Source: Streptomyces abyssomicinicus
GTDB lineage: Bacteria; Actinomycetota; Actinomycetes; Streptomycetales; Streptomycetaceae
DNA length: 64,000 nucleotides
Assembly: GCF_008974245.1 (NCBI RefSeq)
Contig: NZ_BBZI01000006.1
Coordinates: 1,225,126-1,289,125 of the forward strand
Direction: 5' to 3'
Part shown: one piece after another, positions 47,922-57,140 of the stretch
Layout of the letters: every line of letters begins with the position of its first letter
Position numbering within the stretch: the stretch's first letter is position 1
Program-made: the position numbers and the translations under genes
Notes under the pieces: generated by a model
Told to the model about the DNA's origin: nothing
The model's database searches: none
What the model saw: only the letters and a program-made list of their open reading frames with translations

Positions 47922-48479
47922 TCAGCGGCGGCGGAAGACGAGGCGGCCCGCCAGGACGGTGGTCAGGCAGCTGCCGTCGGGGGCGTGGACGGTGAAGTCT
48001 GCCGTCCCGGAGGTGCGCAGGGGCGGGGGCGGGGACGGCGCCACGTGGAGACCGGAGCGGGCGACGGCGGCGGCGACGGCGGGCCTGGTGAACGGACCGG
48101 CGAGAACGGTGGTGCCGCGGGCCAGCAGGCGTTGCACACCGCGGCGGGCGCTGTGCCCCCACCGGGTGTCCGTCATGGACAGGGCGGCGGCGGCCAGCGC
48201 CTCCCCGGTCAGCGGCTCCGTGCCCAGTTCACCGGCCTCGCGGGGGTCGGGCCAGTAGGCGGACTCCAGGAGGGCGACGGCGTCCGGCTCGTACCGGCCG
48301 GGGGTGAGGACGCCCTCCCAGTCCCGTACGCGGGCCCGCGCGCCGTACTCGGCGAGCAGGTCGGCGGCCGGACCGATCGCGTCGATCCGGTCGCCCCGCA
48401 CGACGACCGCGTACCCGGGCTCGCGAGGGCCGCCCTCGGCGACGGCCACTCCCCCCGCGGGGCGGTGGATCGTCAGCAA
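47922..48479 (-). CDS. Amidohydrolase-like protein lacking the catalytic barrel
   Basis: About 185 aa. It begins with an amidohydrolase-type sheet (GYAVVVRGDRIDAIGPAADLL, then VLTPGRYEPDAV) and ends with the matching C-terminal sheet (DFTVHAPDGSCLTTVLAGRL). Between the two stand only about 90 residues, with no HxH metal site, so the hydrolase barrel is absent. Similar proteins are annotated as imidazolonepropionase-like domain proteins. It follows mqnC by about a dozen bases. The start is uncertain: TTG at 48479 is used, while a GTG about 12 codons later is possible. Confidence 0.7.
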   Translation of the reverse strand: MLTIHRPAGGVAVAEGGPREPGYAVVVRGDRIDAIGPAADLLAEYGARARVRDWEGVLTPGRYEPDAVALLESAYWPDPREAGELGTEPLTGEALAAAALSMTDTRWGHSARRGVQRLLARGTTVLAGPFTRPAVAAAVARSGLHVAPSPPPPLRTSGTADFTVHAPDGSCLTTVLAGRLVFRRR

Positions 48480-48490
48480 CGGCCCGGCCC

Positions 48491-49693
48491 TCAGCCCGCG
48501 TCGACGATCTGCAGCTCCGGGTGGGCGATGCCGCGCTCGATCGCCGTGGAGGAGATGTGCGAGGTGACGCGGTCGCCGTCGCCCGGGTCGTTCGCCGGGT
48601 CGTCGTGCACCACGAGGTGCTCGTAGGTGGTCGCGCGCTGCGCGGGGACGCGGTCCGCGGCGCGGATCAGGTCGATGATCTCCTGCCGGTTCGAGCGGTG
48701 CCGGGCACCGGCCGAGGAGACCACGTTCTCCTCCAGCATGATCGAGCCGAGGTCGTCCGCGCCGTAGTGCAGGGAGAGCTGTCCGGCCTCCTTGCCCGTG
48801 GTCAGCCACGAGCCCTGGATGTGGGTGACGTTGTCCAGGAAGAGGCGCGCGACGGCGATCATCCGCAGGTACTCGAAGAGCGTGGCCTGGGTGCGGCCCT
48901 TCAGGTGGTTGTTCTCCGGCTGGTACGTGTACGGGATGAAGGCGCGGAACCCGCCCGTGCGGTCCTGCACCTCGCGGATCATCCGCAGGTGCTCGATCCG
49001 CTCCGCGTTGGTCTCGCCGGTGCCCATCAGCATGGTCGTCGTGGACTCGACGCCCAGCCCGTGGGCGGTCTCCATGATCTCCAGCCAGCGCTCGCCGCTC
49101 TCCTTCAGCGGGGCGATCGCCTTGCGCGGACGCGCGGGCAGCAGCTCGGCGCCCGCGCCGGCGAAGGAGTCCAGGCCGGCCCGGTGGATCCGGGTGATGG
49201 CCTCCTCGACGGAGACGCCGGAGATCCGGGCCATGTGCTCCACCTCGGAGGCGCCCAGGCTGTGGATGACCAGCTGCGGGAAGGCGTCCTTGATGGCCTT
49301 GAAGTGGGACTCGTAGTACTCGACGCCGTAGTCCGGGTGGTGCCCGCCCTGGAACATGATCTGGGTACCGCCCAGCTCGACCGTCTCCGCGCAGCGGCGC
49401 AGGATGTCGTCGAGGTCGCGGGTCCAGCCCTTCTTGGTGTCCTTGGGGGCCGCGTAGAAGGCGCAGAACTTGCACGCGGTGACGCACACGTTGGTGTAGT
49501 TGATGTTGCGCTCGATGATGTACGTCGCGATGTGCTCGGTACCGGCGAACTTGCGGCGGCGGACGGCGTCGGCGGCCTGGCCGAGGGCGTGCAGCGGGGC
49601 GTCGCGGAGGAGGGCGACCGCCTCCTCCGGAGTGATCCGCCCACCATCGGCGGCACGGTCGAGCACAGACTGAAGTTCGGCCTTCTCGGTCAC
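48491..49693 (-). CDS. mqnC: Cyclic dehypoxanthine futalosine synthase
   Basis: Radical-SAM enzyme that cyclises dehypoxanthine futalosine in the futalosine route to menaquinone, 400 aa. The cluster cysteines are C70, C74 and C77 in NVCVTACKFCAFYA. Other family marks are GGTQIMFQGGHHPDYGVEYY, GLDSFAGAGAELLPARPR and TTTMLMGTGETNAERIEHL. The GTG start at 49693 has AAAGGGA 7-8 bases upstream. MqnE is related; the HHPDYG string and length favour MqnC. Confidence 0.93.
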   Translation of the reverse strand: MTEKAELQSVLDRAADGGRITPEEAVALLRDAPLHALGQAADAVRRRKFAGTEHIATYIIERNINYTNVCVTACKFCAFYAAPKDTKKGWTRDLDDILRRCAETVELGGTQIMFQGGHHPDYGVEYYESHFKAIKDAFPQLVIHSLGASEVEHMARISGVSVEEAITRIHRAGLDSFAGAGAELLPARPRKAIAPLKESGERWLEIMETAHGLGVESTTTMLMGTGETNAERIEHLRMIREVQDRTGGFRAFIPYTYQPENNHLKGRTQATLFEYLRMIAVARLFLDNVTHIQGSWLTTGKEAGQLSLHYGADDLGSIMLEENVVSSAGARHRSNRQEIIDLIRAADRVPAQRATTYEHLVVHDDPANDPGDGDRVTSHISSTAIERGIAHPELQIVDAG

Positions 49694-50125
49694 CGATGCG
49701 TCCCTTTCGTCAAGGGTTTGGACGGACCGCCTCAGCCTACGCCAGCCCTCCGGGCGGACCACCGCAGCCTCGGGCCTGCGGAGGGCCACCCACCCGCGGG
49801 GTGAGTGTTTCCGCTGGTCACCGCCTGTGGCGGGTGTCAACCCCCGGCCTGCGGCCCGTGGTCCCGCCGGCCGATGCGCAATGCCGAGGAGGACGAGAGG
49901 GCGGCACACCGCCCGCCGCCCGGACACCGGGGGTCGCCCGCGCCTTCGCCGCCACCGGGGGTGCCCGGCCTCGCGGGGCCGGACGCACACGGAATGCCGT
50001 ATCGATCCGATGCGGAGCAACAGCCCGCGGAAGCTTCCGCGTTACGGGAGGACATGCGCCCGCCTGCACGTCAACGGCACTCGGCTCGCGAGCCGGTGCC
50101 ACCACATCACCCGGTGAGGCGCGCC
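49694..50125. other. Intergenic region between mqnC and a small membrane-protein gene
   Basis: 432 bases. The first part must contain the mqnC promoter. A 16-base perfect palindrome (CGCGGAAGCTTCCGCG) lies at 50026-50041 and a ribosome-like GGGAGG follows it. Several overlapping open frames are visible but none has recognisable sequence. Confidence 0.5.
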
Positions 50126-50374
50126 ATGCACGAGCAGCGGTCCGAGCACCGAACGGATCCCGGAGGACCGGAGGCGGAAGGCCGCCGCCGGGCTTCCGTC
50201 GCCGCGTTCGTGGCCGGCGTCGTCGCGGGGCTCGGCTTCCTCCTGTTCTTCCCTGGACTGCCCCATGTCATCGACCGGGGGGCGCTTCCGGTGGCGCCGG
50301 CCCTCGGTGTCGTGGCACGGGCCGGGTGCCTGGCCTGGCCGGACCGGAGAGGGGCGGACCGTTCGCGGCGGTGA
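50126..50374 (+). CDS. Small putative membrane protein
   Basis: 82 aa from ATG 50126. About 28 polar residues (many Arg/Glu/His) precede a hydrophobic helix ASVAAFVAGVVAGLGFLLFF and a second, weaker hydrophobic stretch (APALGVVARAGCLAWP). No family is recognised. It ends 2 bases before the stop of the convergent prepilin peptidase gene. The frame extends upstream in a less convincing Pro/Arg-rich way. Confidence 0.45.
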   Translation: MHEQRSEHRTDPGGPEAEGRRRASVAAFVAGVVAGLGFLLFFPGLPHVIDRGALPVAPALGVVARAGCLAWPDRRGADRSRR

Positions 50375-50376
50375 GG

Positions 50377-51105
50377 TCACGCGGCGTGGGCGGCGGCGAG
50401 GAGAGCGCAATAGGTGCCGAGCAGCAGGCAGGGGCCGAAGGGCATCTCCGTCCGGCGGCCGCCGCGACGCAGCGCGATCAGGGCCAGGCCGTGGAGACCG
50501 CCCAGCAGGAAGCCGAGGAACGCTCCCAGGAACACGGCGCCCCAGCCGTACCAGCCGAGGACCGCACCGGCCGCCAGGGCGAGCTTGACGTCGCCGAAGC
50601 CCATGCCGGCCGGGCTGATGAGGTGCAGGGCGAGGAAGCCGCCGGCGAGCGCGACGGCGCCGAGCAGCGCGCCGGTCCACCGCCCCGCGTGCTCGGGGAG
50701 GAGCGCGGCCACGCCCAGCAGGACCGCCGCGGTGGCGGCCAGCGGCAGTGTCAGCACGTCGGGCAGCCGGTGGACCCGGAGGTCGACGGCGGCGAGGAGT
50801 ACGCCCACGGGGGTCAGGAGCAGCCAGACGGCCAGCTCCGGGCGCGGCCCGGTGGCCGCCGCGAGGGCCGCGCACAGGACGGCGGCGACGACGGGCAGGG
50901 CGACGTGCCCGCTGCCGTACGGGCCGGGGCACCCGCGGCAGCGCGCGGGGCCGAGCCAGCCGGGCAGCGGGTGGCCGTCGGGGCACTCGGCGCGCCACGG
51001 CTGTTCGGGCGCCACCGCCAGCCGGTGGGCGGGCCGGCCCAGCAGCAGCCCGGCCGCCGCCCCCCACACCGCGGCCACCAGCGCCGTCAGCCAGACCTCG
51101 GTCAT
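50377..51105 (-). CDS. A24-family prepilin peptidase
   Basis: Membrane aspartyl peptidase of the type IV prepilin family, 242 aa, about seven helices. The two catalytic aspartates are visible: one in AAVDLRVHRLPD and one in the GMGFGDVKLA motif (GxGD). The N-terminal methylase-like part is reduced, with two CxxC-like cysteines (ARCRGCPG). No pilin genes are in the window; it may serve Tad/Flp pili encoded elsewhere. ATG 51105 is used, with a GTG one codon earlier. Confidence 0.9.
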   Translation of the reverse strand: MTEVWLTALVAAVWGAAAGLLLGRPAHRLAVAPEQPWRAECPDGHPLPGWLGPARCRGCPGPYGSGHVALPVVAAVLCAALAAATGPRPELAVWLLLTPVGVLLAAVDLRVHRLPDVLTLPLAATAAVLLGVAALLPEHAGRWTGALLGAVALAGGFLALHLISPAGMGFGDVKLALAAGAVLGWYGWGAVFLGAFLGFLLGGLHGLALIALRRGGRRTEMPFGPCLLLGTYCALLAAAHAA

Positions 51106-51154
51106 CACGTCCCCAGCCTAGGCCGGGCCGCGGTCGGGCAACCGCCGACGCCGG

Positions 51155-51580
51155 TCACCCGAAGGCGAGTTGCTCGCCCACCGGCTCCGGCAGCAAGGCG
51201 TCCCGGAGTCGGCGCACGACGGACAGCCACGCCGGGTCGCCCTCCCAGAGCTCCAGGAGGTCGGACGGCCCCGTGACCACCCGCTCCAGCGACTCGGCGG
51301 CCGGCGCCCGCAGGCCCGTCAGGTCGGGGAGCGGCTCGTCCGGCGCGTAGGGCGTGTCCACGGGTTCGCCGCGCGGGCACTGCCCGGCGACCAGGGCGGC
51401 CGCCGCGACCGCCTCCTCGCCCAAGGGGGCGTCGAGGTGGACGGTGAGGTCCGTCCCGGCCGCCCGGAGGAGCACGGCACGGACCATCTCCAGCCGTTCG
51501 CCCTCCGCCGCCTCGTCGAGGGCACCGCAGAAGTCCGCCGCGGTGTCGTTGTCGAACGGGCCTGTGTCCCAGGTGCCCAT
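51155..51580 (-). CDS. DUF4259 protein
   Basis: 141 aa with the family start MGTWDTGPFDNDTAADFCGA and a predominantly helical body. DUF4259 proteins are common single genes in actinomycetes and have no known function. The start is set by the conserved MGTW beginning; GGCGGAAGG lies upstream. Its frame continues upstream for 31 codons without conserved sequence. Confidence 0.85.
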   Translation of the reverse strand: MGTWDTGPFDNDTAADFCGALDEAAEGERLEMVRAVLLRAAGTDLTVHLDAPLGEEAVAAAALVAGQCPRGEPVDTPYAPDEPLPDLTGLRAPAAESLERVVTGPSDLLELWEGDPAWLSVVRRLRDALLPEPVGEQLAFG

Positions 51581-51734
51581 GGGGGACCGCCTTCCGCCGG
51601 GTCGGGGGGATGCGGACTCCCGCACCGCCCGCATCCTGGCATCGGGCACCGACACCGCGAGGGCGGCCGGCACGGCGGCGCACCGCTGCGGCGGGGGCTC
51701 GCGGCGGCGCCGCGGGCGCTCCGCTGCCGGTGGT

Positions 51735-52592
<858 letters not shown>

Positions 52593-52761
52593 CTAGACCC
52601 CGTCCGGCGCAACCCGGCGCTCAGGGTGCTCCTCCGCGCGCCCGCGCGCTCCGACCCGCCCACCCGCCGGTCAGGACCCCCGGTCGCCCACACGGCCCAA
52701 CCCCACCGTCAACCCCGAACTGCGATTTTTATGCACACGGGTGACGTGATCTTGGCCTCTC

Positions 52762-52789
52762 TTGCATTCAGGTTCCTGCGTGCTAGGCT
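52762..52789 (+). promoter_or_regulatory. Promoter of the cold-shock gene
   Basis: TTGCAT (52762-52767) and TAGGCT (52784-52789) with a 16-base spacer, the clearest housekeeping-type promoter in the window. The preceding 52584-52761 contains the mqnA upstream region and no gene. Confidence 0.7.
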
Positions 52790-52795
52790 CGCCGC

Positions 52796-52936
52796 AAGTT
52801 GCAGTTTGGTTTCCCTTGCAGTACAGAGCCTGCGGAGCATGTGACCGCGGGCTCTCGTCGTTTTCAGACTTGTGCAGTTGTTTCGGACACTTGCAGGTTC
52901 TGGAGCAGGGCAACCCTTTGGGCCCAAGGAGGGCTT
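52796..52936 (+). promoter_or_regulatory. Long 5' leader of the cold-shock gene
   Basis: About 140 bases of unusually T-rich leader (e.g. CTCGTCGTTTTCAGACTTG, then TTGTTTCGGACACTTGCAGG) before AAGGAGGG and the ATG. Long structured leaders are typical of csp messages and control translation by temperature. Confidence 0.55.
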
Positions 52937-53140
52937 ATGGCTACCGGAACCGTGAAGTGGTTCAACGCCGAAAAGGGCTTTGGCTTCATCGCCCAGGAAG
53001 GCGGCGGCCCCGACGTCTTCGTCCACTACTCCGCGATCAACGCGAGCGGTTTCCGCTCCCTCGAGGAGAACCAGGCGGTGACGTTCGACGTGACCCAGGG
53101 TCCGAAGGGCCCGCAGGCGGAGAACGTCACCCCGCAGTAA
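52937..53140 (+). CDS. Cold-shock domain protein
   Basis: 67-aa CspA/ScoF-type RNA chaperone. It has both RNA-binding motifs [11 protein letters not shown] (RNP1-like) and DVFVHYSAI (RNP2) within an OB fold, and begins [12 protein letters not shown]. The ribosome site AAGGAGGG lies 4-11 bases upstream. It is a single-gene unit with its own promoter, leader and terminator. Confidence 0.97.
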   Translation: MATGTVKWFNAEKGFGFIAQEGGGPDVFVHYSAINASGFRSLEENQAVTFDVTQGPKGPQAENVTPQ

Positions 53141-53209
53141 GCCTCCGGCTCGAAGAGAGCCCGATGCTCTGCTCCGGTTGAGTTGATTCCGGAACGAGTG
53201 CAGTACCCA

Positions 53210-53257
53210 AGGAGCCCCCTGCCGGCTGTCGCCGGCGCCCGGGGGCTCCTGCCTTTT
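53210..53257 (+). terminator. Terminator of the cold-shock gene
   Basis: AGGAGCCCCC pairs with GGGGGCTCCT around a loop that itself contains GCCGG/CCGGC, followed by CTGCCTTTTT. It is an almost textbook intrinsic terminator, unusual for this genus in having a T-tract. Confidence 0.92.
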
Positions 53258-53309
53258 TCCGCCCCTTCCGTCGCTTCCGCCTCTTCGCTTCCGCGCGCCG
53301 TGGTGCGGC

Positions 53310-54599
53310 TCAGGCCCGTTCGAGGATCGCCGTGACGCCCTGGCCGCCGGCCGCGCAGACGGAGATCAGGCCCCGCCCCGGAGCGTCCCGCTCGGCGAGC
53401 AGCTTGGCCAGCGTGGCGACCACCCGGGCTCCGGTGGCGGCGAACGGGTGGCCGGTCGCCAGCGAGGAGCCGGCCACGTTCAGCCGGTCCCGGTCCACCG
53501 GGGCCAGCCCCTGCTTCTCCCAGGCGGCCAGGGTGGCCAGCACCTGGGAGGCGAACGCCTCGTGGATCTCGACCAGGTCGAAGTCCTCGATGCCCAGCCC
53601 GGCCCGCTCCAGCATCCGCGGCACCGCGTGGGCGGGGGCCATCAGCAGGCCGTCCTCCCCGTCCGCGACGTCGCCGTGCACGAAGTCCACGGCCTCCGTC
53701 CGGTACGCGGTCAGGTAGGCCAGCGGCTCCAGGCCGCGGGCCGCGGCCCACTCCTCGCTCGCCAGCAGGACGGTGGCCGCGCCGTCGGTGAGCGGCGTGG
53801 AGTTGCCGGCCGTCATCGTCGGCCCGGGGCCCTTCACGCCGAAGACCGGCTCGAGGGTCGCCAGCTTCTCCACCGTGGAGCCGGGCCGCAGGTTCTGGTC
53901 CCTCGCCAGGCCCCTGAACGGCACCACCAGGTCCTGGAAGAAGCCGCGTTCGTAGGCGGCGGCCAGCTTCCGGTGGCTGGCCGCGGCCAGTTCGTCCTGC
54001 GCCTCGCGGGTGACACCCCAGGCCCGCGCGGTGATCGCCGCGTGCTCGCCCATGGACAGGTGGGTGCGCGGCTCGGCGTTGCGCGGGATGTCGGGAACGA
54101 GGTGGGACGGGCGCACCTGGGCCAGCGCCTTCAGCCGGGCGCCCGCCGACCTGGCCCGGCGTGCCTCCAGCAGGATCCTGCGCAGCCGGTCGTTGAGGCC
54201 CAGCGGCGCGTCGCTGGCGGTGTCGGCCCCGCCGGCGATCCCCGATTCCAGCTGACCCAGCATGATCTTGTTGGCGACCGCGATCACCGCCTGGAGGCCG
54301 GTGCCGCAGGCCTGCTGGATGTCGTAGGCGGGCGTCCTGGGGTCGAGCCGGGAACCCAGCACCGTCTCCCGGGCCAGGTTGAAGTCGCGGCTGTGCTTGA
54401 GCACCGCGCCGGCCACGAACTCGCCCACCGCTCCGGGCTCCCGGAGGTCGTGACGCTCGACCAGGCCGTCCAGGGCGGCGGTCAGCATCTCCTGGTTGGA
54501 CGCCGTGGCGTAGGGGCCGTCGGAGCGCGCGAACGGAATGCGCGTGCCTCCGACGACGGCTACCCGGCGGGTCGCCGGGGGCTGCAGGGGATCGCTCAT
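53310..54599 (-). CDS. Acetyl-CoA acyltransferase (thiolase, FadA2/FadI-like)
   Basis: Thiolase, 429 aa, cleaving or condensing 3-ketoacyl-CoA. The nucleophile is C98 in DIQQACGTGLQAV, the histidine is in VEIHEAFASQV, and the second cysteine is in SVCAAGGQGVTA. Length and the leading RIPFARSDGPY match the FadI/FadA2 group. It is divergent from the FabG4-like gene with a shared 145-bp promoter region. The same thiolase-divergent-fabG4-htdX layout is known from Mycobacterium tuberculosis (fadA2, fabG4, htdX). Confidence 0.92.
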   Translation of the reverse strand: MSDPLQPPATRRVAVVGGTRIPFARSDGPYATASNQEMLTAALDGLVERHDLREPGAVGEFVAGAVLKHSRDFNLARETVLGSRLDPRTPAYDIQQACGTGLQAVIAVANKIMLGQLESGIAGGADTASDAPLGLNDRLRRILLEARRARSAGARLKALAQVRPSHLVPDIPRNAEPRTHLSMGEHAAITARAWGVTREAQDELAAASHRKLAAAYERGFFQDLVVPFRGLARDQNLRPGSTVEKLATLEPVFGVKGPGPTMTAGNSTPLTDGAATVLLASEEWAAARGLEPLAYLTAYRTEAVDFVHGDVADGEDGLLMAPAHAVPRMLERAGLGIEDFDLVEIHEAFASQVLATLAAWEKQGLAPVDRDRLNVAGSSLATGHPFAATGARVVATLAKLLAERDAPGRGLISVCAAGGQGVTAILERA

Positions 54600-54675
54600 C
54601 TCGGGCCTGCTCCTTACGTCGAGCCACGTACCGCCCTAGCATCGGCGGCCGGTGAACGAGCCTACGAGCCGAGGC

Positions 54676-54705
54676 TTACCATCGGTAACCTTACTCCAGA
54701 GTAAG
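54676..54705. promoter_or_regulatory. Twin operators in the divergent fatty-acid promoter
   Basis: TTACC-ATC-GGTAA (54676-54688) is followed one base later by CTTACTC-CA-GAGTAAG (54690-54705). Both are perfect dyads in a GC-rich background and are placed between the thiolase and FabG4-like genes. A TetR gene lies at the end of the cluster and is a candidate regulator. Confidence 0.7.
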
Positions 54706-54744
54706 CCACCCCCCGTCCGCACAGCACACGCCTGGAGCCCCCAC

Positions 54745-56058
54745 ATGGCCGACCGCTATCAGAGCTTCACCCGGACCGCGCCCGGCCGCTTCCTCACCAG
54801 GCGCCTGGGCCTGCCGCAGCCCGCCCCCCTGCACCGCTGGTCGGCCGAGCGGCCCCGCCTGGACGGCCCGGTGCTCCACCTGTCCGCGGGCAGACCCGCC
54901 CTCGACCTGGCGCCGGTCCTCGCCCGCACCGGGCTGGACGTGCGTACCGGCGGCGCCGAACGGCCCGCCGCGGTACTGCTCGACGCCACCGGGGTGCGGA
55001 CCGTGGAGGCGCTGGCCGAGGTGCACGGGGCGCTGCACCCGGTGGTCCGCTCGATCGCCGGCTCCGGCCGGGTGGTCGTCCTCGGCGCGCCGCTGGATGC
55101 CGCCGACCACCACCAGTCGGCGGTCCAGCAGGGCCTGGAGGGCTTCGTCCGCTCGCTGGGCAAGGAGATCGGCCGGGGCAGGACCGTCAACCTGGTCCGC
55201 CTCACCGACGCGGCCTCGGCCGAGTCCACGCTGCGGTTCCTGCTGTCGCCGAGGTCGGCGTTCGTCGACGGCCAGGTGATCGGGGTCGACGAGGTGGAGG
55301 TGACCGCCCCGGAGGACTGGGACCGCCCGCTGGCCGGGCGCACCGCGCTGGTCACCGGCGCCGCACGGGGCATCGGCGCGGCCGTCGCCGAGACCCTGGC
55401 GCGCGACGGCGCCCACGTGGTCGTGCTGGACGTGCCGCAGGCCGAGGACGAGGCCCGCGCCCTCGCCGGGCGGCTGGGCGGAACCGCCCTGGGGCTGGAC
55501 ATCACCGCGGCGGACGCCGCCGACCGGATCGCCGCCGTGCTGCCGGACGGCCGGCTGGACGTGCTGGTCCACAACGCGGGCATCACCCGTGACCGGCGCC
55601 TGGTCAACATGCCCGCCGAGCGCTGGAGTTCGGTGCTCGACGTCAACCTGGCGAGCGTGCTGCACACCACCGACACCCTGCTGGCGCAGGGGCTGATCCC
55701 GCGCGGCGGCCGCGTCACCGCCACCGCCTCCATCGCGGGCATCGCCGGCAACTCCGGCCAGACCAACTACGCGGCCAGCAAGGCGGGCGTCGTCGGGCTG
55801 GTCCGCGCGCTGGCGCCGCGGGCGCTCGCCGAGCACGGGGTCACCGTCAACGCGGTGGCGCCGGGCTTCATCGAGACCAAGATGACGGCGGCGGTCCCGC
55901 TGGTGATCCGGGAGGCCGGGCGGCGGATGAACTCCCTGGTCCAGGGCGGTCTGCCGGTGGACGTCGCGGAGACCCACGCCTGGTTCGCGAGCCCCGCCTC
56001 CGGCGGCGTCAACGGCCAGGTGGTCCGGGTCTGCGGCCAGAGTCTGCTGGGGGCGTGA
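54745..56058 (+). CDS. Two-domain 3-ketoacyl reductase (FabG4-like)
   Basis: Short-chain dehydrogenase with an extra N-terminal flavodoxin-like Rossmann domain, 437 aa, the high-molecular-weight FabG type. The C-terminal domain has TGAARGIG (204-211), NAGI (277-280), S329, and Y342/K346 in the YxxxK motif (NYAASKAG). The first domain (1-195) lacks the cofactor glycines. The family reduces 3-ketoacyl-CoA or acyl-ACP. The ATG at 54745 gives MADRYQSFTRT, the typical N-terminus; the next gene begins 4 bases after its stop. Confidence 0.92.
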   Translation: MADRYQSFTRTAPGRFLTRRLGLPQPAPLHRWSAERPRLDGPVLHLSAGRPALDLAPVLARTGLDVRTGGAERPAAVLLDATGVRTVEALAEVHGALHPVVRSIAGSGRVVVLGAPLDAADHHQSAVQQGLEGFVRSLGKEIGRGRTVNLVRLTDAASAESTLRFLLSPRSAFVDGQVIGVDEVEVTAPEDWDRPLAGRTALVTGAARGIGAAVAETLARDGAHVVVLDVPQAEDEARALAGRLGGTALGLDITAADAADRIAAVLPDGRLDVLVHNAGITRDRRLVNMPAERWSSVLDVNLASVLHTTDTLLAQGLIPRGGRVTATASIAGIAGNSGQTNYAASKAGVVGLVRALAPRALAEHGVTVNAVAPGFIETKMTAAVPLVIREAGRRMNSLVQGGLPVDVAETHAWFASPASGGVNGQVVRVCGQSLLGA

Positions 56059-56062
56059 GGGC

Positions 56063-57100
56063 ATGACCGAGGCGATGTCCGGGCCCGGCCCGGAGGGGAT
56101 ATGCCCCGAGGAGCCGCGTTCCGGGGAGGCGCGCTCCGGGGAGGCGCACCCCGGGGAGACGCGCTCCGAGGACCCGCACCCCGAGGAGACGCACCCCGAG
56201 GAGACGCGCAGCGTGGTGCTGACGCGGGTTCCCGCGCTGGCGCCGCTGCTGGCCCGCGGTGCGCTGCTCTCCCCCACCAAGCGGCCCCGTCCGGACGCGC
56301 CGTTCCCGCGCACCCGGCTGGTGCTGCCCGCGGTGCGGGCGGACACGGAGCGGCTCGCCGCGTACGAGCGGATCTGCGGGTTCGGCGGCGACGGGACGCT
56401 GCCGGTCACCTATCCGCACGTGCTCGGGTTCGCGCCGACGATGCGGCTGATGAGCGAGCGGGCGTTCCCGCTGCCGGTGCTGGGGCTGGTGCACACGTCC
56501 ATCGCGGTCACCCGGCGGGCCGCGATGCCGGCGCGGGAGCGGTACGAGATCGCGGTGCGGGTCGCCGGGCTGGCGGCACACCGGCGGGGCACGGAGGCGA
56601 GGGTCGTCACGGAGGCCTCCGCCGACGGGGAGGTGGTGTGGGAGTCGCGCAGTACGTACCTGGCGCGGCACCGGGTTCCCGTTCCCTCTCCCGACGCCGA
56701 CGCCGACGCCGGCACCGACGCCCCGGACGAGGGCGGGGCCGGGGCCGGGGCCCGCGGCGGGTCCCCCGTGGAGCGTGAGCCGTTGCCGGAGGTGGCGCAG
56801 TGGCGGCTCCCCGGTGACCTGGGGCGGCGGTACGGGGCCGCGTCCGGGGACCGGAACCCGATCCACCTCACGGCGGCGACGGCGCGGCTCTTCGGGTTCC
56901 CCCGGGCGATAGCGCACGGCATGTGGACGGCGGCGCGGTCCGTGGCGGCGTTCGGGGTGCCGGACGAGGTGGACGTGGCGGTGCGGTTCAAGGCGCCGGT
57001 GCTGCTGCCGGGCCGGGTGACCTACGCCGCGTCCGGCCCCCGCTTCGAGCTCCGCGGCCCCGACCACCTCCACCTGGAGGGCGAGGCCACCCCGCGCTAG
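56063..57100 (+). CDS. MaoC-like (HtdX-type) hydratase
   Basis: (R)-specific enoyl-CoA hydratase-like protein, 345 aa. It has two hot-dog halves; the second holds the hydratase motif with D263 and H268 in SGDRNPIHLTAATARLFGFP, followed by AIAHGMW. The N-terminal 50 residues hold seven tandem acidic pentapeptides of the form E-[P/A/T]-[R/H]-[S/P]-[G/E] (about residues 16-50). A Pro/Asp/Ala/Gly-rich linker (205-235) separates the two halves. It is translationally linked to the FabG4-like gene and acts in the same pathway. Confidence 0.9.
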   Translation: MTEAMSGPGPEGICPEEPRSGEARSGEAHPGETRSEDPHPEETHPEETRSVVLTRVPALAPLLARGALLSPTKRPRPDAPFPRTRLVLPAVRADTERLAAYERICGFGGDGTLPVTYPHVLGFAPTMRLMSERAFPLPVLGLVHTSIAVTRRAAMPARERYEIAVRVAGLAAHRRGTEARVVTEASADGEVVWESRSTYLARHRVPVPSPDADADAGTDAPDEGGAGAGARGGSPVEREPLPEVAQWRLPGDLGRRYGAASGDRNPIHLTAATARLFGFPRAIAHGMWTAARSVAAFGVPDEVDVAVRFKAPVLLPGRVTYAASGPRFELRGPDHLHLEGEATPR

Positions 57101-57115
57101 CGACCCCCCGGAATC

Positions 57116-57133
57116 CCGGGGCGGCCGCCCCGG
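57116..57133. terminator. Palindrome between MaoC and TetR genes
   Basis: CCGGGGCG-GC-CGCCCCGG, an 18-base perfect palindrome between two convergent stops. A likely short terminator stem, but with only a two-base loop. Confidence 0.5.
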
Positions 57134-57140
57134 CGGGCGG

